From: Roseovarius litorisediminis
GTDB taxonomy: Bacteria > Pseudomonadota > Alphaproteobacteria > Rhodobacterales > Rhodobacteraceae
Assembly (NCBI RefSeq): GCF_900172295.1
Contig: NZ_FWFL01000015.1
Location: 1-36,673 of the forward strand
Direction: 5' to 3'
Length of the DNA stretch: 36,673 bases
The position numbers were made by a program, and so were the translations under genes. The notes beneath the pieces are model-generated. The model was not told where the DNA came from. It made no database searches and was given only the letters and a program-made list of their open reading frames with translations. This document shows, in pieces, positions 1-7,928 of the stretch; within the stretch, counting starts at the first letter, position 1, and each line of letters starts with the position of its first letter.

Positions 1-129
1 ACGCCTGTTTCGAAGGCTGAAAGGATACCGACGCATCTTCTCAAGGTTCGAAAAGCTGGACGTCATGTACCGCGCTTTCCTGAATTTCGCCCTAATCGTC
101 GATATGATTAAGTGTTAACAGGCCCTAAT
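1..129. repeat. Terminal inverted repeat, left copy (IS end)
   Basis: Bases 1-129 are the exact reverse complement of 36545-36673. The match stops after the run ending CCCTAAT; sequence then differs (ATAGACG here, CGTC on the other side). The shared sequence codes for the end of an IS5-like transposase and a short 3' flank. It therefore looks like the right end of one insertion-sequence family present at both borders in opposite orientation. The near-identical flanking TAAT/ATTA fits the short TNA-type target duplication known for IS5-family elements, but the other IS end is not visible, so this is unproven. Confidence 0.9.
2..118 (+). pseudogene. IS5-like transposase, C-terminal fragment cut by window edge
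   Basis: The frame from base 2 reads RLFRRLKGYRRIFSRFEKLD and continues through VMYRAFLNFALIVDMIKC to a TAA at 116-118. The arrangement of FRRLKGYRRI, then a charged SRFEKLD, then a hydrophobic tail is typical of the extreme C-terminus of IS5-family DDE transposases. Only about 38 residues lie in the window; the catalytic domain would be to the left. It is partial because the window begins here, so nothing says the gene is broken. An identical fragment lies on the opposite strand at the right end. Confidence 0.7.
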
Positions 130-311
130 ATAGACGAACGCCGGTGCAGGGCTTGTTACCGGCATTCGTTGCGTTAGTGCAAATGACCTGCCCCCCGATG
201 GTCCCTCACTGACCAAAGTCTAACCGCTGATACACAACTAAAGGTGGGTCAAATCTCGGTGAAATACCGGGTCAGTTCTCAGTGACATTCAACAGTGAGC
301 GTTTTTTCTGC
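130..311. other. Gene-free stretch resembling mobile-element debris
   Basis: No credible gene lies between the IS end and about 311. Three things are visible. Bases 134-145 and 158-169 are near-perfect inverted arms (12 bp, one mismatch) around a 12-base loop, with no T-tract after them. A C-rich stretch follows at 185-207. Two related motifs, GGGTCAAATCTCGGTGA at 246 and GGGTCAGTTCTCAGTGA at 269, are spaced 23 bp apart. Tandem motifs of this kind occur in the terminal regions of some insertion sequences (IS21-type ends, for example). I infer remnants of one or more older insertions but cannot name them. Confidence 0.4.
246..285 (+). repeat. Two direct motif copies, 23-bp period
   Basis: GGGTCAAATCTCGGTGA (246-262) and GGGTCAGTTCTCAGTGA (269-285) agree at most positions. 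Their 23-base spacing, about two helical turns, is what is expected of repeated transposase-binding sites near an IS end. The first copy is followed by AATAC and the second by CATTCAACA. Confidence 0.5.
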
Positions 312-551
312 CTATTCACGGAAAAAGAAGGTGTCCGCCTGCATTATTTTCTGCCAGTCATTTTTCTTCTGGTTTTTGTCTAACCTGGCAGAAACAGCTC
401 CGGACGGCGGTTTCTGGGTAGAGTCAATGTTAGCAGCAGTTGATTTGTTCATTTGCCAAAGTAAATGAAACAGCCCTTCACGGGTCCCGCGCAATTGAGA
501 TGGCACCGCAGAGTCATCGTCTTTTGTATGGTTAGGCTGCTCGCCCAGCAT
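312..551 (-). CDS. Doubtful small ORF, unknown function
   Basis: A 79-codon frame begins with ATG at 549-551 and stops beside the mobile-element debris. The product is hydrophilic, with no signal peptide, membrane segment or recognised motif. It lies downstream of the WecG-like gene on the same strand, but a gap of nearly 100 bases separates them and no clear ribosome binding site precedes its ATG. A short motif, TTTTCTGCC, occurs near both ends (about 302-312 and 565-577) and again inside (347-357), which hints at duplicated non-coding sequence. I consider it more likely spurious or degraded than a functional gene. Confidence 0.2.
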   Translation of the reverse strand: MLGEQPNHTKDDDSAVPSQLRGTREGLFHLLWQMNKSTAANIDSTQKPPSGAVSARLDKNQKKNDWQKIMQADTFFFRE

Positions 552-647
552 CTCGGTTCTCCGATTTTTTCTGCCAGATTACACGCAAGATGAATGAAAG
601 AATAGTGAGCCCTAAGCTAAATATGGTGTGTTCGCCAACTAAATCAC

Positions 648-1433
648 CTATTTGGATCGGGTCGTATAGGCAGATACAAACAATCCGGGAAGGACATAAA
701 AACATTCTGCATAGCGTTTGAACAGCCGTGTGGGATTCGACCCAAGCCGCCAAAGCCATTCCATAGCGATTTTTTGCACCCACAATGGTGCGCGTTCCTG
801 TGTTCCGGCGATAAAATCCAGTCCAGCACCAATGGAAACAAAGCCGCAGTTCGGAATTTTCTCCACAGCCCTGATGGCCAGTAATTCTTGCTTGGGGGCG
901 CCCAGTGCCAGAAAACACAAGCGCGCACCGGACCTTGCGACCTGGTCAATCGCGGCATCCGCGTCTTTTCCCTCTGGTTCCAATCCAAATGGAGGCGAAA
1001 TGGTTGCGACAATGTCAAGCTGCCCGAACATCTGCTTCAGTTGTGCGGACGCCATAGCCAAGGCTTGTTCGGTTGCGCCCAGCAAGGCAACTGGCACCTG
1101 GTTTTTGCTGGCAAGCGCCGCGATCGGTTTGACCAGATCCGATCCAGGAATAAGCTCGACAGGCCGCCCCATGACGCGACGCAGCCAGACGATGGGGTTG
1201 CCATCGGCCACGACGTGGCTGTGAGCTTTATAGGCCGCACGAAAGGCAGGCAACCGGCGCAGCTTGACAATGTGATCCAGATTAAGGGTTGCGATAGTGA
1301 ACCCCCGCTGCTGCTGCATGCGCAATTCAATATCATCAAGCAAAGCTGCTTTGGTGGCAAAGTTCACCAAAGAGACCATCTGTTGGCCAGGGTTCTTGGT
1401 TTCAGATTTCGGCGGTTTATCTGCCATAGTCAC
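648..1433 (-). CDS. WecG/TagA/CpsF-family glycosyltransferase (GT26)
   Basis: Members of this family transfer the second sugar (for example ManNAcA or glucosyl-type residues) from a nucleotide sugar onto a polyprenyl-diphosphate-linked monosaccharide at the inner face of the membrane. The 261-residue length is normal. Visible hallmarks are TLNLDHIV near residue 50, VADGNPIVWLRR, PGSDLV, LGAPKQE near 180, and GAGLDFIAGTQERAP followed by MEWLWRL and the basic tail RLFKRY. The start is a GTG whose GTGA overlaps the stop of the upstream glycosyltransferase (1430-1433), so the two are translationally coupled; ATG six bases further in is the alternative. It probably acts early in repeat-unit assembly. 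The exact donor and acceptor cannot be read from the sequence. Confidence 0.9.
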   Translation of the reverse strand: MTMADKPPKSETKNPGQQMVSLVNFATKAALLDDIELRMQQQRGFTIATLNLDHIVKLRRLPAFRAAYKAHSHVVADGNPIVWLRRVMGRPVELIPGSDLVKPIAALASKNQVPVALLGATEQALAMASAQLKQMFGQLDIVATISPPFGLEPEGKDADAAIDQVARSGARLCFLALGAPKQELLAIRAVEKIPNCGFVSIGAGLDFIAGTQERAPLWVQKIAMEWLWRLGSNPTRLFKRYAECFYVLPGLFVSAYTTRSK

Positions 1434-2635
1434 CGTTTTCTCACGTCACGAAAATTTTCGGCCAGAATGGCTGCATTTTTTTGGATGTCGTGCATCTCTT
1501 GTACCCGCTGGCGGCCCTCGCGGCCCATTTTTGCAAGAGTTTTGGGTGGCGTTTCAAGGGCCTGTATCAATGCTTCAGCGATATGATCGACCGAGCCTGC
1601 GGGAATAATCCAGCCACACTTGTTGTCCACCAGCTCTGGTATTCCCGCGATAAAGGTTGAAATGACCGGTCGCCCAAGGGCGAAAGCCTCCATGATCACA
1701 ACAGGGAGGCCTTCGGCAATGCTGGGCAAAAGCAGTGCGCGTCCTTTTGCCAGATTTTCGCAGACTTCGTGATTGTCGCGCCAGCCCAAAAGTTCCACAT
1801 TCCGGAGCAGGCCATGGCGATTTATGGCCGCTTCGACATCGGCGCGACTTTCTCCGTCACCTATCATCTGTACCCGAATTTCCGGGTGCGTTGCGGCCAC
1901 TTTTGCGACAGCCTCGATCAAAAGGACCTGCGCCTTTTGCGGGCACAACCGGCCGACGGATACGAACGGTGGATTCCCTTCAAAGCTTTCGTTGCGTTTA
2001 TCGAACTCTTCAACGGGCAGGCCACATCGGGAAATTTTGATTTTAGGCAATGCCTGCGGCCCTGCGGCGAGCAATAGCTGCGATTTGCAGAAATTTGAAA
2101 TTGCCACGACAAAGCGGGCTTCGCGCACCTTCATCGCAAGCGAAGACAAACTCCAATCGATAAGCTCATCCGGACCATGGACCGTGAAACTGTAACCTGG
2201 CCCCCCCAACCGATGCGATAGCAAGGCCACTGCTGCAGCATTGGTGGAGAAATGCGTATGAATGTGGTCAATGCTATTTGCTGCAGCATGCCTTTTCAGC
2301 GAAATAGCCTCCAGCAGATAAGCGATGTTCCTGACCAACCCACCGCGCGCGTTTTTGATCAGTTGCAAGGAACCGCATATAGCCCTGCCCAGACCCATGG
2401 GATTCGTAACAGCCTCGCGGAAGAAACCAAAGATCAGCCTGGGTATCTGCCCGGAAAGAATGTACGTTGTTTTATCCTGTTCTGCCTTGTCGCGCTTATC
2501 GACCAGGGGTTCAGACCAACGACGTATTGCTAACCGTTTGATTGGAAAACCCAGATTTTCCAACGCTTCCATTTCGCGGCGAATGAAGGTTGAACTGGTA
2601 ACCGGATAGGTATTCAACAGATATCCAATTCGCAT
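1430..2635 (-). CDS. Glycosyltransferase family 4, WcaL-like
   Basis: A GT-B retaining transferase of about 401 residues. The N-terminal Rossmann half begins MRIGYLLNTYPVTSSTFIRR and contains HTHFSTNAAAVALL and YSFTVHGPDEL. The C-terminal half has FVSVGRLCPQKAQ, MIGDGE and the sugar-nucleotide signature PSIAEGLPVVIMEAFALGRP with its second Glu. The arrangement resembles WcaL-type exopolysaccharide transferases. I place the start at ATG 2635 because AAAGGA (2642-2647) sits 6 bases upstream; an open extension to 2713 lacks family similarity. The stop overlaps the WecG-like gene by 4 bases, forming a two-gene operon. Linkage and sugar are unknown. Confidence 0.9.
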   Translation of the reverse strand: MRIGYLLNTYPVTSSTFIRREMEALENLGFPIKRLAIRRWSEPLVDKRDKAEQDKTTYILSGQIPRLIFGFFREAVTNPMGLGRAICGSLQLIKNARGGLVRNIAYLLEAISLKRHAAANSIDHIHTHFSTNAAAVALLSHRLGGPGYSFTVHGPDELIDWSLSSLAMKVREARFVVAISNFCKSQLLLAAGPQALPKIKISRCGLPVEEFDKRNESFEGNPPFVSVGRLCPQKAQVLLIEAVAKVAATHPEIRVQMIGDGESRADVEAAINRHGLLRNVELLGWRDNHEVCENLAKGRALLLPSIAEGLPVVIMEAFALGRPVISTFIAGIPELVDNKCGWIIPAGSVDHIAEALIQALETPPKTLAKMGREGRQRVQEMHDIQKNAAILAENFRDVRKR

Positions 2636-2952
2636 ATGAAATCCTTTAAAACAGGGTACTGGGCATTCCGTTGGTTGAGAAATACTAGTTTGTATAGCCC
2701 TGTGCCAGCCCATCGGGTTTGGCGCGAATATGTCGAATAAATTTGTACAGATTAGGGCAAGTTGGTCACTATTTCATGGTCTTTGCAAAACTAACGCTAT
2801 CCGGATTGCTCCGGTCACTTGCGCTGCGATAGAAATGATAGGCAACAACAGACGGACGAAGTAGGATCAGTTGATTTTAGAAAGCAAGATTGTTCGACTT
2901 CAACTCGAATTAAGTGTTAGCCCGCAGGCAGAATTCGGAGTGAAACAATGTC
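2636..2952. promoter_or_regulatory. Divergent intergenic region, about 317 bp
   Basis: This AT-rich gap separates two divergent glycosyltransferase genes and must hold both promoters. I see no convincing pair of -35/-10 hexamers. The only structured element is an interrupted palindrome TTCGA-N7-TCGAA (2893-2909), 44 bases before the GT2 start, which could be an operator but is short enough to be chance. No ORF of interest lies inside. Confidence 0.4.
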
Positions 2953-3801
2953 ATGTCAACAGGGCAGGGGGCGCCGAAATTGGACCTGATTATTGCCGCC
3001 AGAAATGAGGAATCCTACATCGGTGGGTGTTTGCAATCGCTTTTGGATCAGGATGCAAAATCCTTTACGCTGCAAGTGTTTGTTGCGGTAAACGCGTCAA
3101 CTGACAAGACCACCGAAGTTGCCCTTACATATAAAGAGAAGTTTCAGGCGCGCGGTTGGGCGCTGAATGTTTTGGATGTGCCTGTTGCGGGCAAGGTTAA
3201 TGCACTGAATGCGGCCGATCAGGTATCCAGCGGTGGCATTCGGGTATATCTGGATGCCGATGTGCGGCTTAAAGCTGAACTTTTGCGGCAGTTGCATGCC
3301 GCGCTTGATACGGATGTCCCGCTTTATGCGACTGGTACTTTGCAGGTAGCACCGGCACAAAGCTGGGTGACGCGCCAGTACGCGAGCCTCTGGACGCAGT
3401 TGCCCTTTGTAAAAGGCGGTGCGGTGGGTGCAGGTTTGTTTGCGGTAAACAGTGCGGGGAGGGCGCGTTGGGCCGAATTTCCCAACATCATTTCAGATGA
3501 TACATTCGTACGCCTGTGTTTTCGACCGGATGAACGTATCGAGGTGCCCGCGTGTTACATATGGCCGATGATCGAAGGCTTGCGGAATCTGATCCGTGTT
3601 CGGCGCCGACAAGACGCCGGTGTTGAAGAGATTGCGCAAAACTATCCTGACATGCTGAAAAACGAGGGTAAGGCCACCCTTGGGAAAGGCGAGCTGCTAC
3701 GGTTGCTTTTAAAAAATCCGGTAGGGTTTTGCGTTTATGCGGTTGTGCATGTCGCTGTCAGGCTCCGTCCGGCCAGCAAAGAGTGGACCCGTGGCAGGTA
3801 A
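2953..3801 (+). CDS. Glycosyltransferase family 2
   Basis: An inverting GT-A transferase of 282 residues. It begins LDLIIAARNEESYIGGCLQSL, the usual GT2 nucleotide-binding start, and has the metal-binding motif YLDADV near residue 100 and an acceptor-side SDDTFVRL near 180. The last 30 residues form one hydrophobic stretch (LLKNPVGFCVYAVVHVAV), suggesting membrane association. ATG 2953 is preceded by GGAG at 2937-2940, a long 12-base spacing. The gene ends 12 bases from the convergent transporter gene. It is transcribed alone, opposite to both flanking genes, and most likely adds one sugar of the repeat unit. Confidence 0.88.
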   Translation: MSTGQGAPKLDLIIAARNEESYIGGCLQSLLDQDAKSFTLQVFVAVNASTDKTTEVALTYKEKFQARGWALNVLDVPVAGKVNALNAADQVSSGGIRVYLDADVRLKAELLRQLHAALDTDVPLYATGTLQVAPAQSWVTRQYASLWTQLPFVKGGAVGAGLFAVNSAGRARWAEFPNIISDDTFVRLCFRPDERIEVPACYIWPMIEGLRNLIRVRRRQDAGVEEIAQNYPDMLKNEGKATLGKGELLRLLLKNPVGFCVYAVVHVAVRLRPASKEWTRGR

Positions 3802-3813
3802 GGCGAGTGGCCG

Positions 3814-4179
3814 TCAGGCAGTCGGAATTGACTGAGTGACCAACACCAGCCCCAATATGATGAAGGCCAGTCCAAAGCTTCTGAGAAAGCTAAGGCTTTC
3901 ATAACCCAAAACCGCACCAAGGACCGTCAGCAACACCATCGCGGAACAGGTGATCACGATATATGTGACACTCAAAGGCATGCTGCGCAGGGCTAGGGCA
4001 AACGAAGCCAGAAGCACCACGCCAGAGATAAAACCCAACCAGGCCCAGGGCGAAGAAAGTAACCTTCCCAGCAATGCCAGTGGCGTGTCAAAATACAGCG
4101 ATGGCGAAATTGCCTTCAGGCATAAATTCAACGACACATTCGCGATTGTGGCCATTGCTATGAAAAACCAGGCGCTCAC
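3814..4179 (-). CDS. Small four-helix SMR/EamA-type transporter, ArnE/ArnF-like
   Basis: About 121 residues with four evenly spaced hydrophobic segments: SAWFFIAMATIANVSLNLCL, a second around WAWLGFISGVVLLASFALAL, a third around VTYIVITCSAMVLLTVLGAV, and a fourth around FGLAFIILGLVLV. Length and layout match the small multidrug resistance/EmrE-like fold, which includes ArnE/ArnF, proposed flippases of undecaprenyl-phosphate-aminoarabinose. I take GTG 4179 as start because AAAGGA (4185-4190) sits 5 bases upstream; the longer open frame overlaps the preceding gene and is not family-like. It lies directly downstream of the GT-C and HAD-UbiA genes in one operon, which suggests it flips a polyprenyl-phosphate sugar rather than a drug. 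Confidence 0.75.
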   Translation of the reverse strand: MSAWFFIAMATIANVSLNLCLKAISPSLYFDTPLALLGRLLSSPWAWLGFISGVVLLASFALALRSMPLSVTYIVITCSAMVLLTVLGAVLGYESLSFLRSFGLAFIILGLVLVTQSIPTA

Positions 4180-4202
4180 AGGTAAATCCTTTCGGGCAAT
4201 TG

Positions 4203-5447
4203 TCAGCCAGTGCGGCGGCGACTGTTGTAAAGTGTCGCCAATGCGTAGCTGGCGATCAGGCAGATAAAGGGGATGCTGGGCGAATGATACCGGTCTGAAA
4301 CAACGATAATCGAATGCAACGACGTGACATATCCCCAAATCATTACCGGCGTACAAAGCAACATGGCCCAAAATCCATTTGCGCGTACAAACGCAACCAA
4401 ACCAGCAAGTGCTAGCGCCAACATGGCGTACCAATAAACTGTCGGAACAATCTTTGATATTTTGAACCCCGTTTCTCCCCATTTGCTGAGAATCTGCGTT
4501 TTATTCCAATGCGCCCCAATCGTTTCACGGTTATGCATCTGCACGGCTTTTAAAGCTGTACGTTTAAGAAAGGCCGTCGGGTTTTCTGAAATAAATTCCT
4601 TAGCCTCACCAAGCAGAATGTCCGATTTTTCGGTTTCACTTAACCCGTCAAGGCGATCGGGCAAAGGCTGGTAACCGCCAGATGTATTTGGGTTGTTACC
4701 CATCCAGAAGTTAGCGCCAAAATTGGTGGAAATCATTACGGGTTTGCCAAAAACCTGATAGTTTCGGTAGCTCCAGGGAGCTATCAAGACGCCTATGGTG
4801 ACCAAAACCAACAACATGCGCAGAAGCGAGTTCAAAATTCGGGTTTCGCCCCTGAGGACCTCAAAAAGCGTCAGGAATATCGGCAGAAGCAGCGCAATCG
4901 GTCGGATATACGAGGCCCCGGCAAAAGCAGCCCCAGCAGCGAGCAGCCATAGCACGGTGTACGTCGTTGATTTAGCACGTTCCCAAAAGTACAGGCCTAT
5001 AAGTACGAAACAGATAAAAAACAGCTCACTTGCAATGATGGTGGTGTATTGGATGGTGAGTGGCCATAGCGCAAATAACAGCGCAGCAAACATCCCTGAC
5101 GGGCGCCCGAAATACCGGTTTCCCAAATTGAACAGAATGATGATCGAAAGAAGAGACGCCGACAGGTTCAATCCGATGACGACCCAGCTGTGCATTCCAA
5201 AGACATGGTATCCGGCAGCCAACAAGGCCGAAGTGCCAACTGCCCAGTAAGCACCGGGCTTGTCGGGCTCCCATCCATAGACACCATGGTTGATGATGTT
5301 TTCTGCGAATGTTTGATACGCTACACTATCGGAAAGCGGATCAATCGGGATAAGGGCCGCCCAGACAAGGCGTAAAATCAGCCCCAGCCCCAGTATTGCC
5401 AGTAACGCATGCTGCTGTTTGCGAAAATCTAAACTTGAATCAACCAT
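4203..5447 (-). CDS. GT-C membrane glycosyltransferase (PMT/RgtA-like, PF13231 type)
   Basis: An integral membrane protein of about 414 residues with roughly ten hydrophobic helices. The first loop after helix 1 carries PIDPLSDSVAYQTFAENI, matching the acidic first-loop motif by which GT39/GT83 enzymes coordinate the polyprenyl-phosphate sugar donor. Later features include SYIRPIALLLPIF, APWSYRNYQVFGKPV and NFGANFWMGNNP, common in this family. Such enzymes use polyprenyl-monophosphate sugars on the periplasmic side. The start is ATG 5447, 8 bases after the HAD-UbiA stop; the longer frame would overlap that gene. The SMR-type gene follows by 23 bases. It probably decorates the polysaccharide or lipid A; acceptor unknown. 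Confidence 0.82.
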   Translation of the reverse strand: MVDSSLDFRKQQHALLAILGLGLILRLVWAALIPIDPLSDSVAYQTFAENIINHGVYGWEPDKPGAYWAVGTSALLAAGYHVFGMHSWVVIGLNLSASLLSIIILFNLGNRYFGRPSGMFAALLFALWPLTIQYTTIIASELFFICFVLIGLYFWERAKSTTYTVLWLLAAGAAFAGASYIRPIALLLPIFLTLFEVLRGETRILNSLLRMLLVLVTIGVLIAPWSYRNYQVFGKPVMISTNFGANFWMGNNPNTSGGYQPLPDRLDGLSETEKSDILLGEAKEFISENPTAFLKRTALKAVQMHNRETIGAHWNKTQILSKWGETGFKISKIVPTVYWYAMLALALAGLVAFVRANGFWAMLLCTPVMIWGYVTSLHSIIVVSDRYHSPSIPFICLIASYALATLYNSRRRTG

Positions 5448-5455
5448 CTGAAGCT

Positions 5456-6919
5456 CTACCAATTCAGCACGCTTGCCCCAACGAACAAGCCTGCCATCAA
5501 AAGTCCGCATATCTGACTTTGCCAGTCTTTTGCCGAAAATATAATTGGATCATCGGTCATATAACCCCGGTGCGTCATGATCGCGATGCGCGTAATCCAA
5601 TACAAAAGGACGGGGCAGACAGACCAGAGCAGGCTTGGCATCGCATAGGTTTCGCTAACGACCGCGCTGTTCGTGTAGAGGGCAAAGAGCAATACAGCCG
5701 TATATCCCGCTGACAAGGCCATCATTTGCAACACAGGCAGATCAGAGGTTCTGTAGGCCCGCCCCGCTGTGTCAGGCACATTCCGGCGTATCTGATCGGT
5801 AAGTTCGGCCTGACGTTTAATAGCGGCCAGCCCAAAAAACAGAAACATCGAGAACCCAAGAAGCCAGGGAGAAAGTGAAATTCCGGTCGCCGCCGCCCCT
5901 GCTACCAGGCGGATTGTGTAAAGAGCGGCCAGTGTCCACACGTCGACGATCAGCTTGCGTTTGAGCACCAGAGAATATGCAACTGTTGTTGCCACATAAA
6001 TTAGAAGAACCCCGCTGAAAATTAACGGCAGGAACAAAAGCGATATCAGCAACGCAAAGCCGAATAGCCCGAAAAACAGAATTGGCCCATGCATAACAGG
6101 AATGTCACAGGCGGCAAAAGGGCGTTTGCATTTACGAGGATGGGCGCGATCAGCGGATAAATCCAAGACGTCGTTAACCAGATAGATTGCCGATGCTGTC
6201 ATGGAAAAAGCAACGAATGCAAGCAACGCGTCGCCAATTTTCGAAAAGTCGTGCGCTGCCAACATCGGTAAGAAAATCAAAATGTTCTTGACCCATTGAT
6301 GTGGGCGTAAGGCACGCAAATAGTGCCTGAATTGGCTTACTTTGCTCCGAGGCCGGCCAAGGTGTTCGACGTTCTCAGATACGCCTTCAGCCGCACGGCG
6401 CAATTTATGCGAGGCGTCCACAGTGATTGTCTTGTTGGCGGCCTGCCATACGGGCAGGTCCACATGCGAGTCCCCGACATAGTCGAATTGGCCCTCGCCA
6501 AAGAGCTTGACCAAGAACTCGGCCTTGCTTTGGCCGCTCAGGTTTTTGCCACTATTGGTTTGTTCACTGGTACCATAAACCTCATCGAATAATTCAACGG
6601 AGTCAGCAATGGCCTCGGCCTGGCGTTGGTCTGCTGCTGAGACCAATATGATCTTCCTTCCAGCTTGCCGGGCTTGTTTGATTTTTTCCAGAACGTCCTG
6701 GTTCAGGGGCAATTCGCCGCCTTGAATGATACATTCATCGGCAAGGGCGTTTTTGAACCTCGCCTTACCCTGCGCAAGCAAGCCCAAAAAGCGAAAAACC
6801 GCCTGCGGTCGATCGGCAAAATGGGCTAATAACGCCTCGTGCAAGGTGTCGCTGCGTACAAGCGTACCGTCCATGTCAACCACTAGCGGTGACTTATCAA
6901 TGCGCTGCTGATCTTGCAC
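5456..6919 (-). CDS. HAD phosphatase-UbiA prenyltransferase fusion
   Basis: The N-terminal third is a HAD hydrolase: VVDMDGTLVRSDTL (motif I), ILVSAADQ (motif II), a Lys region and YVGDSHVDLPVW (motif IV). The C-terminal part is a UbiA-type membrane transferase with about eight helices, the first Asp-rich motif NDVLDLSADRAHPRKCKRP and the second YSLVLKRKLIVDVW. This first motif resembles mycobacterial Rv3806c, which transfers phosphoribose from PRPP to decaprenyl phosphate. A HAD domain on the same chain could remove the remaining phosphate to give polyprenyl-phosphate-ribose. That is inference; other UbiA substrates are possible. Start is uncertain: GTG 6919 places motif I near the N-terminus, GTG 6994 would add 25 residues; neither has a strong ribosome binding site. 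It heads the operon with the GT-C and SMR genes. Confidence 0.85.
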   Translation of the reverse strand: MQDQQRIDKSPLVVDMDGTLVRSDTLHEALLAHFADRPQAVFRFLGLLAQGKARFKNALADECIIQGGELPLNQDVLEKIKQARQAGRKIILVSAADQRQAEAIADSVELFDEVYGTSEQTNSGKNLSGQSKAEFLVKLFGEGQFDYVGDSHVDLPVWQAANKTITVDASHKLRRAAEGVSENVEHLGRPRSKVSQFRHYLRALRPHQWVKNILIFLPMLAAHDFSKIGDALLAFVAFSMTASAIYLVNDVLDLSADRAHPRKCKRPFAACDIPVMHGPILFFGLFGFALLISLLFLPLIFSGVLLIYVATTVAYSLVLKRKLIVDVWTLAALYTIRLVAGAAATGISLSPWLLGFSMFLFFGLAAIKRQAELTDQIRRNVPDTAGRAYRTSDLPVLQMMALSAGYTAVLLFALYTNSAVVSETYAMPSLLWSVCPVLLYWITRIAIMTHRGYMTDDPIIFSAKDWQSQICGLLMAGLFVGASVLNW

Positions 6920-7094
6920 TCTTACAAATCCGATATCTAAAACCAGACAATATATGGGTCGGTCCCTGTCTGAACGCTGTACTGGCGTCTTCACCTAATG
7001 AATACTGTTTCTTTTTTCTAAACGCTATATGGGCTGAAATTAGTGCCAGAATATGACCGAAATGGGTGATTTTTGGCACTTCCGGGTTGTTGCA

Positions 7095-7928
7095 TCAATT
7101 GGTGAAAGTCCACAGATTTTTTGGCCGCCCCATGTTTTTAAGAAACTGGACTGTTTCTTCCTGCAATTCTTTTTTTATGTGTTCAAAAGCTGCGTCTGAA
7201 AGGCTTAGGTCGATCTTATCCAGGTTAATTTTCTCTTTGAAATAGGGGCGAACCTTTTCAACGATCCGGTTTGGAATCAATGGCCGCAACACTTCGAAAG
7301 GTTTGGTTCTTTTCAGCAAAGATAATGAAACACCGTCGCGTGCGCGGGTTTCTCGGGCACCGCGCTTGGCCAGTTCAACCTGTTCAGCTGGGGGCAGGCC
7401 AAGAAATTTCAAACACGCACTTATTGTTTTTTTCTGATCCGCGATAAGATCATCGAACATAATGATGTGAATCTGCTCGCGCGGGAAAAACGCCAGATAG
7501 TCATTTAGCCTGGCTTGGTATCTTGATGCTTCGATAAGGTTCTGCCGTTCAAAAACGGCTTTCGACAGGCCGATATCAGGAAAGCCATTGGCGAGGCCCT
7601 GAGCATAATGCGATTTAATCCGTTCGATCGGATCGCGCACCATATAGATCAGCTTTACCTTTGGAAGGTGGTCGTGAATGCGTTTCGCGACCTGTCCCGT
7701 ATTCGGCCCAAGCGCATATCCCGGTGTGCCTTCCCCGATGACCTGATTGTCACGGGCACCGTTGAACAGGCTCTGATACCAAGCAAATCCGCGGTCATAT
7801 TTACCGGAAAAGAATTGGGTTTCTTTATTCTCATAAAGGTAAACTTGTTCATGACCCGCAAGATAATTACAAAGGCTGGTCGTACCAGCCTTCGGGGCGC
7901 CAATAACAATGAAGTTGGGATCAGGCAT
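7095..7928 (-). CDS. Sulfotransferase family protein (1 of 5)
   Basis: A 277-residue PAPS-dependent sulfotransferase-like protein. The 5'-phosphosulfate loop is FIVIGAPKAGTTSLCNYL at the N-terminus. The 3'-phosphate site is LIYMVRDPIERIKSHYAQG near residue 100, with the conserved Arg and Ser. FFPREQIHIIMFDDLIAD and a C-terminal basic region complete the pattern known from heparan-sulfate and Nod-factor type enzymes. It would transfer sulfate from PAPS to a carbohydrate hydroxyl in the cytoplasm. It is on the same strand as the HAD-UbiA gene but separated by about 175 bases, so it probably has its own transcript. Catalytic residues appear intact. Confidence 0.88.
   Translation of the reverse strand: MPDPNFIVIGAPKAGTTSLCNYLAGHEQVYLYENKETQFFSGKYDRGFAWYQSLFNGARDNQVIGEGTPGYALGPNTGQVAKRIHDHLPKVKLIYMVRDPIERIKSHYAQGLANGFPDIGLSKAVFERQNLIEASRYQARLNDYLAFFPREQIHIIMFDDLIADQKKTISACLKFLGLPPAEQVELAKRGARETRARDGVSLSLLKRTKPFEVLRPLIPNRIVEKVRPYFKEKINLDKIDLSLSDAAFEHIKKELQEETVQFLKNMGRPKNLWTFTN

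Noticed and set aside
134..180. Integron attC-like hairpin followed by GCGTTAG
   Set aside because: The core sites do not fit the GTTRRRY/RYYYAAC pattern and no integron cassette structure is seen.
532..918. Small membrane protein overlapping the end of the WecG-like gene
   Set aside because: The hydrophobic C-terminal part is suggestive, but most of the frame lies within the WecG-like gene and no start with ribosome binding site is found after its stop.
888..1586. Plus-strand open frame of 232 codons
   Set aside because: Antisense to the WecG-like and GT4 genes, which have clear family motifs; its product has no recognisable features.
3814..4482. Long form (222 codons) of the four-helix transporter
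   Set aside because: The first 100 codons overlap the GT-C gene and are not membrane-like; GTG 4179 with AAAGGA upstream is better.
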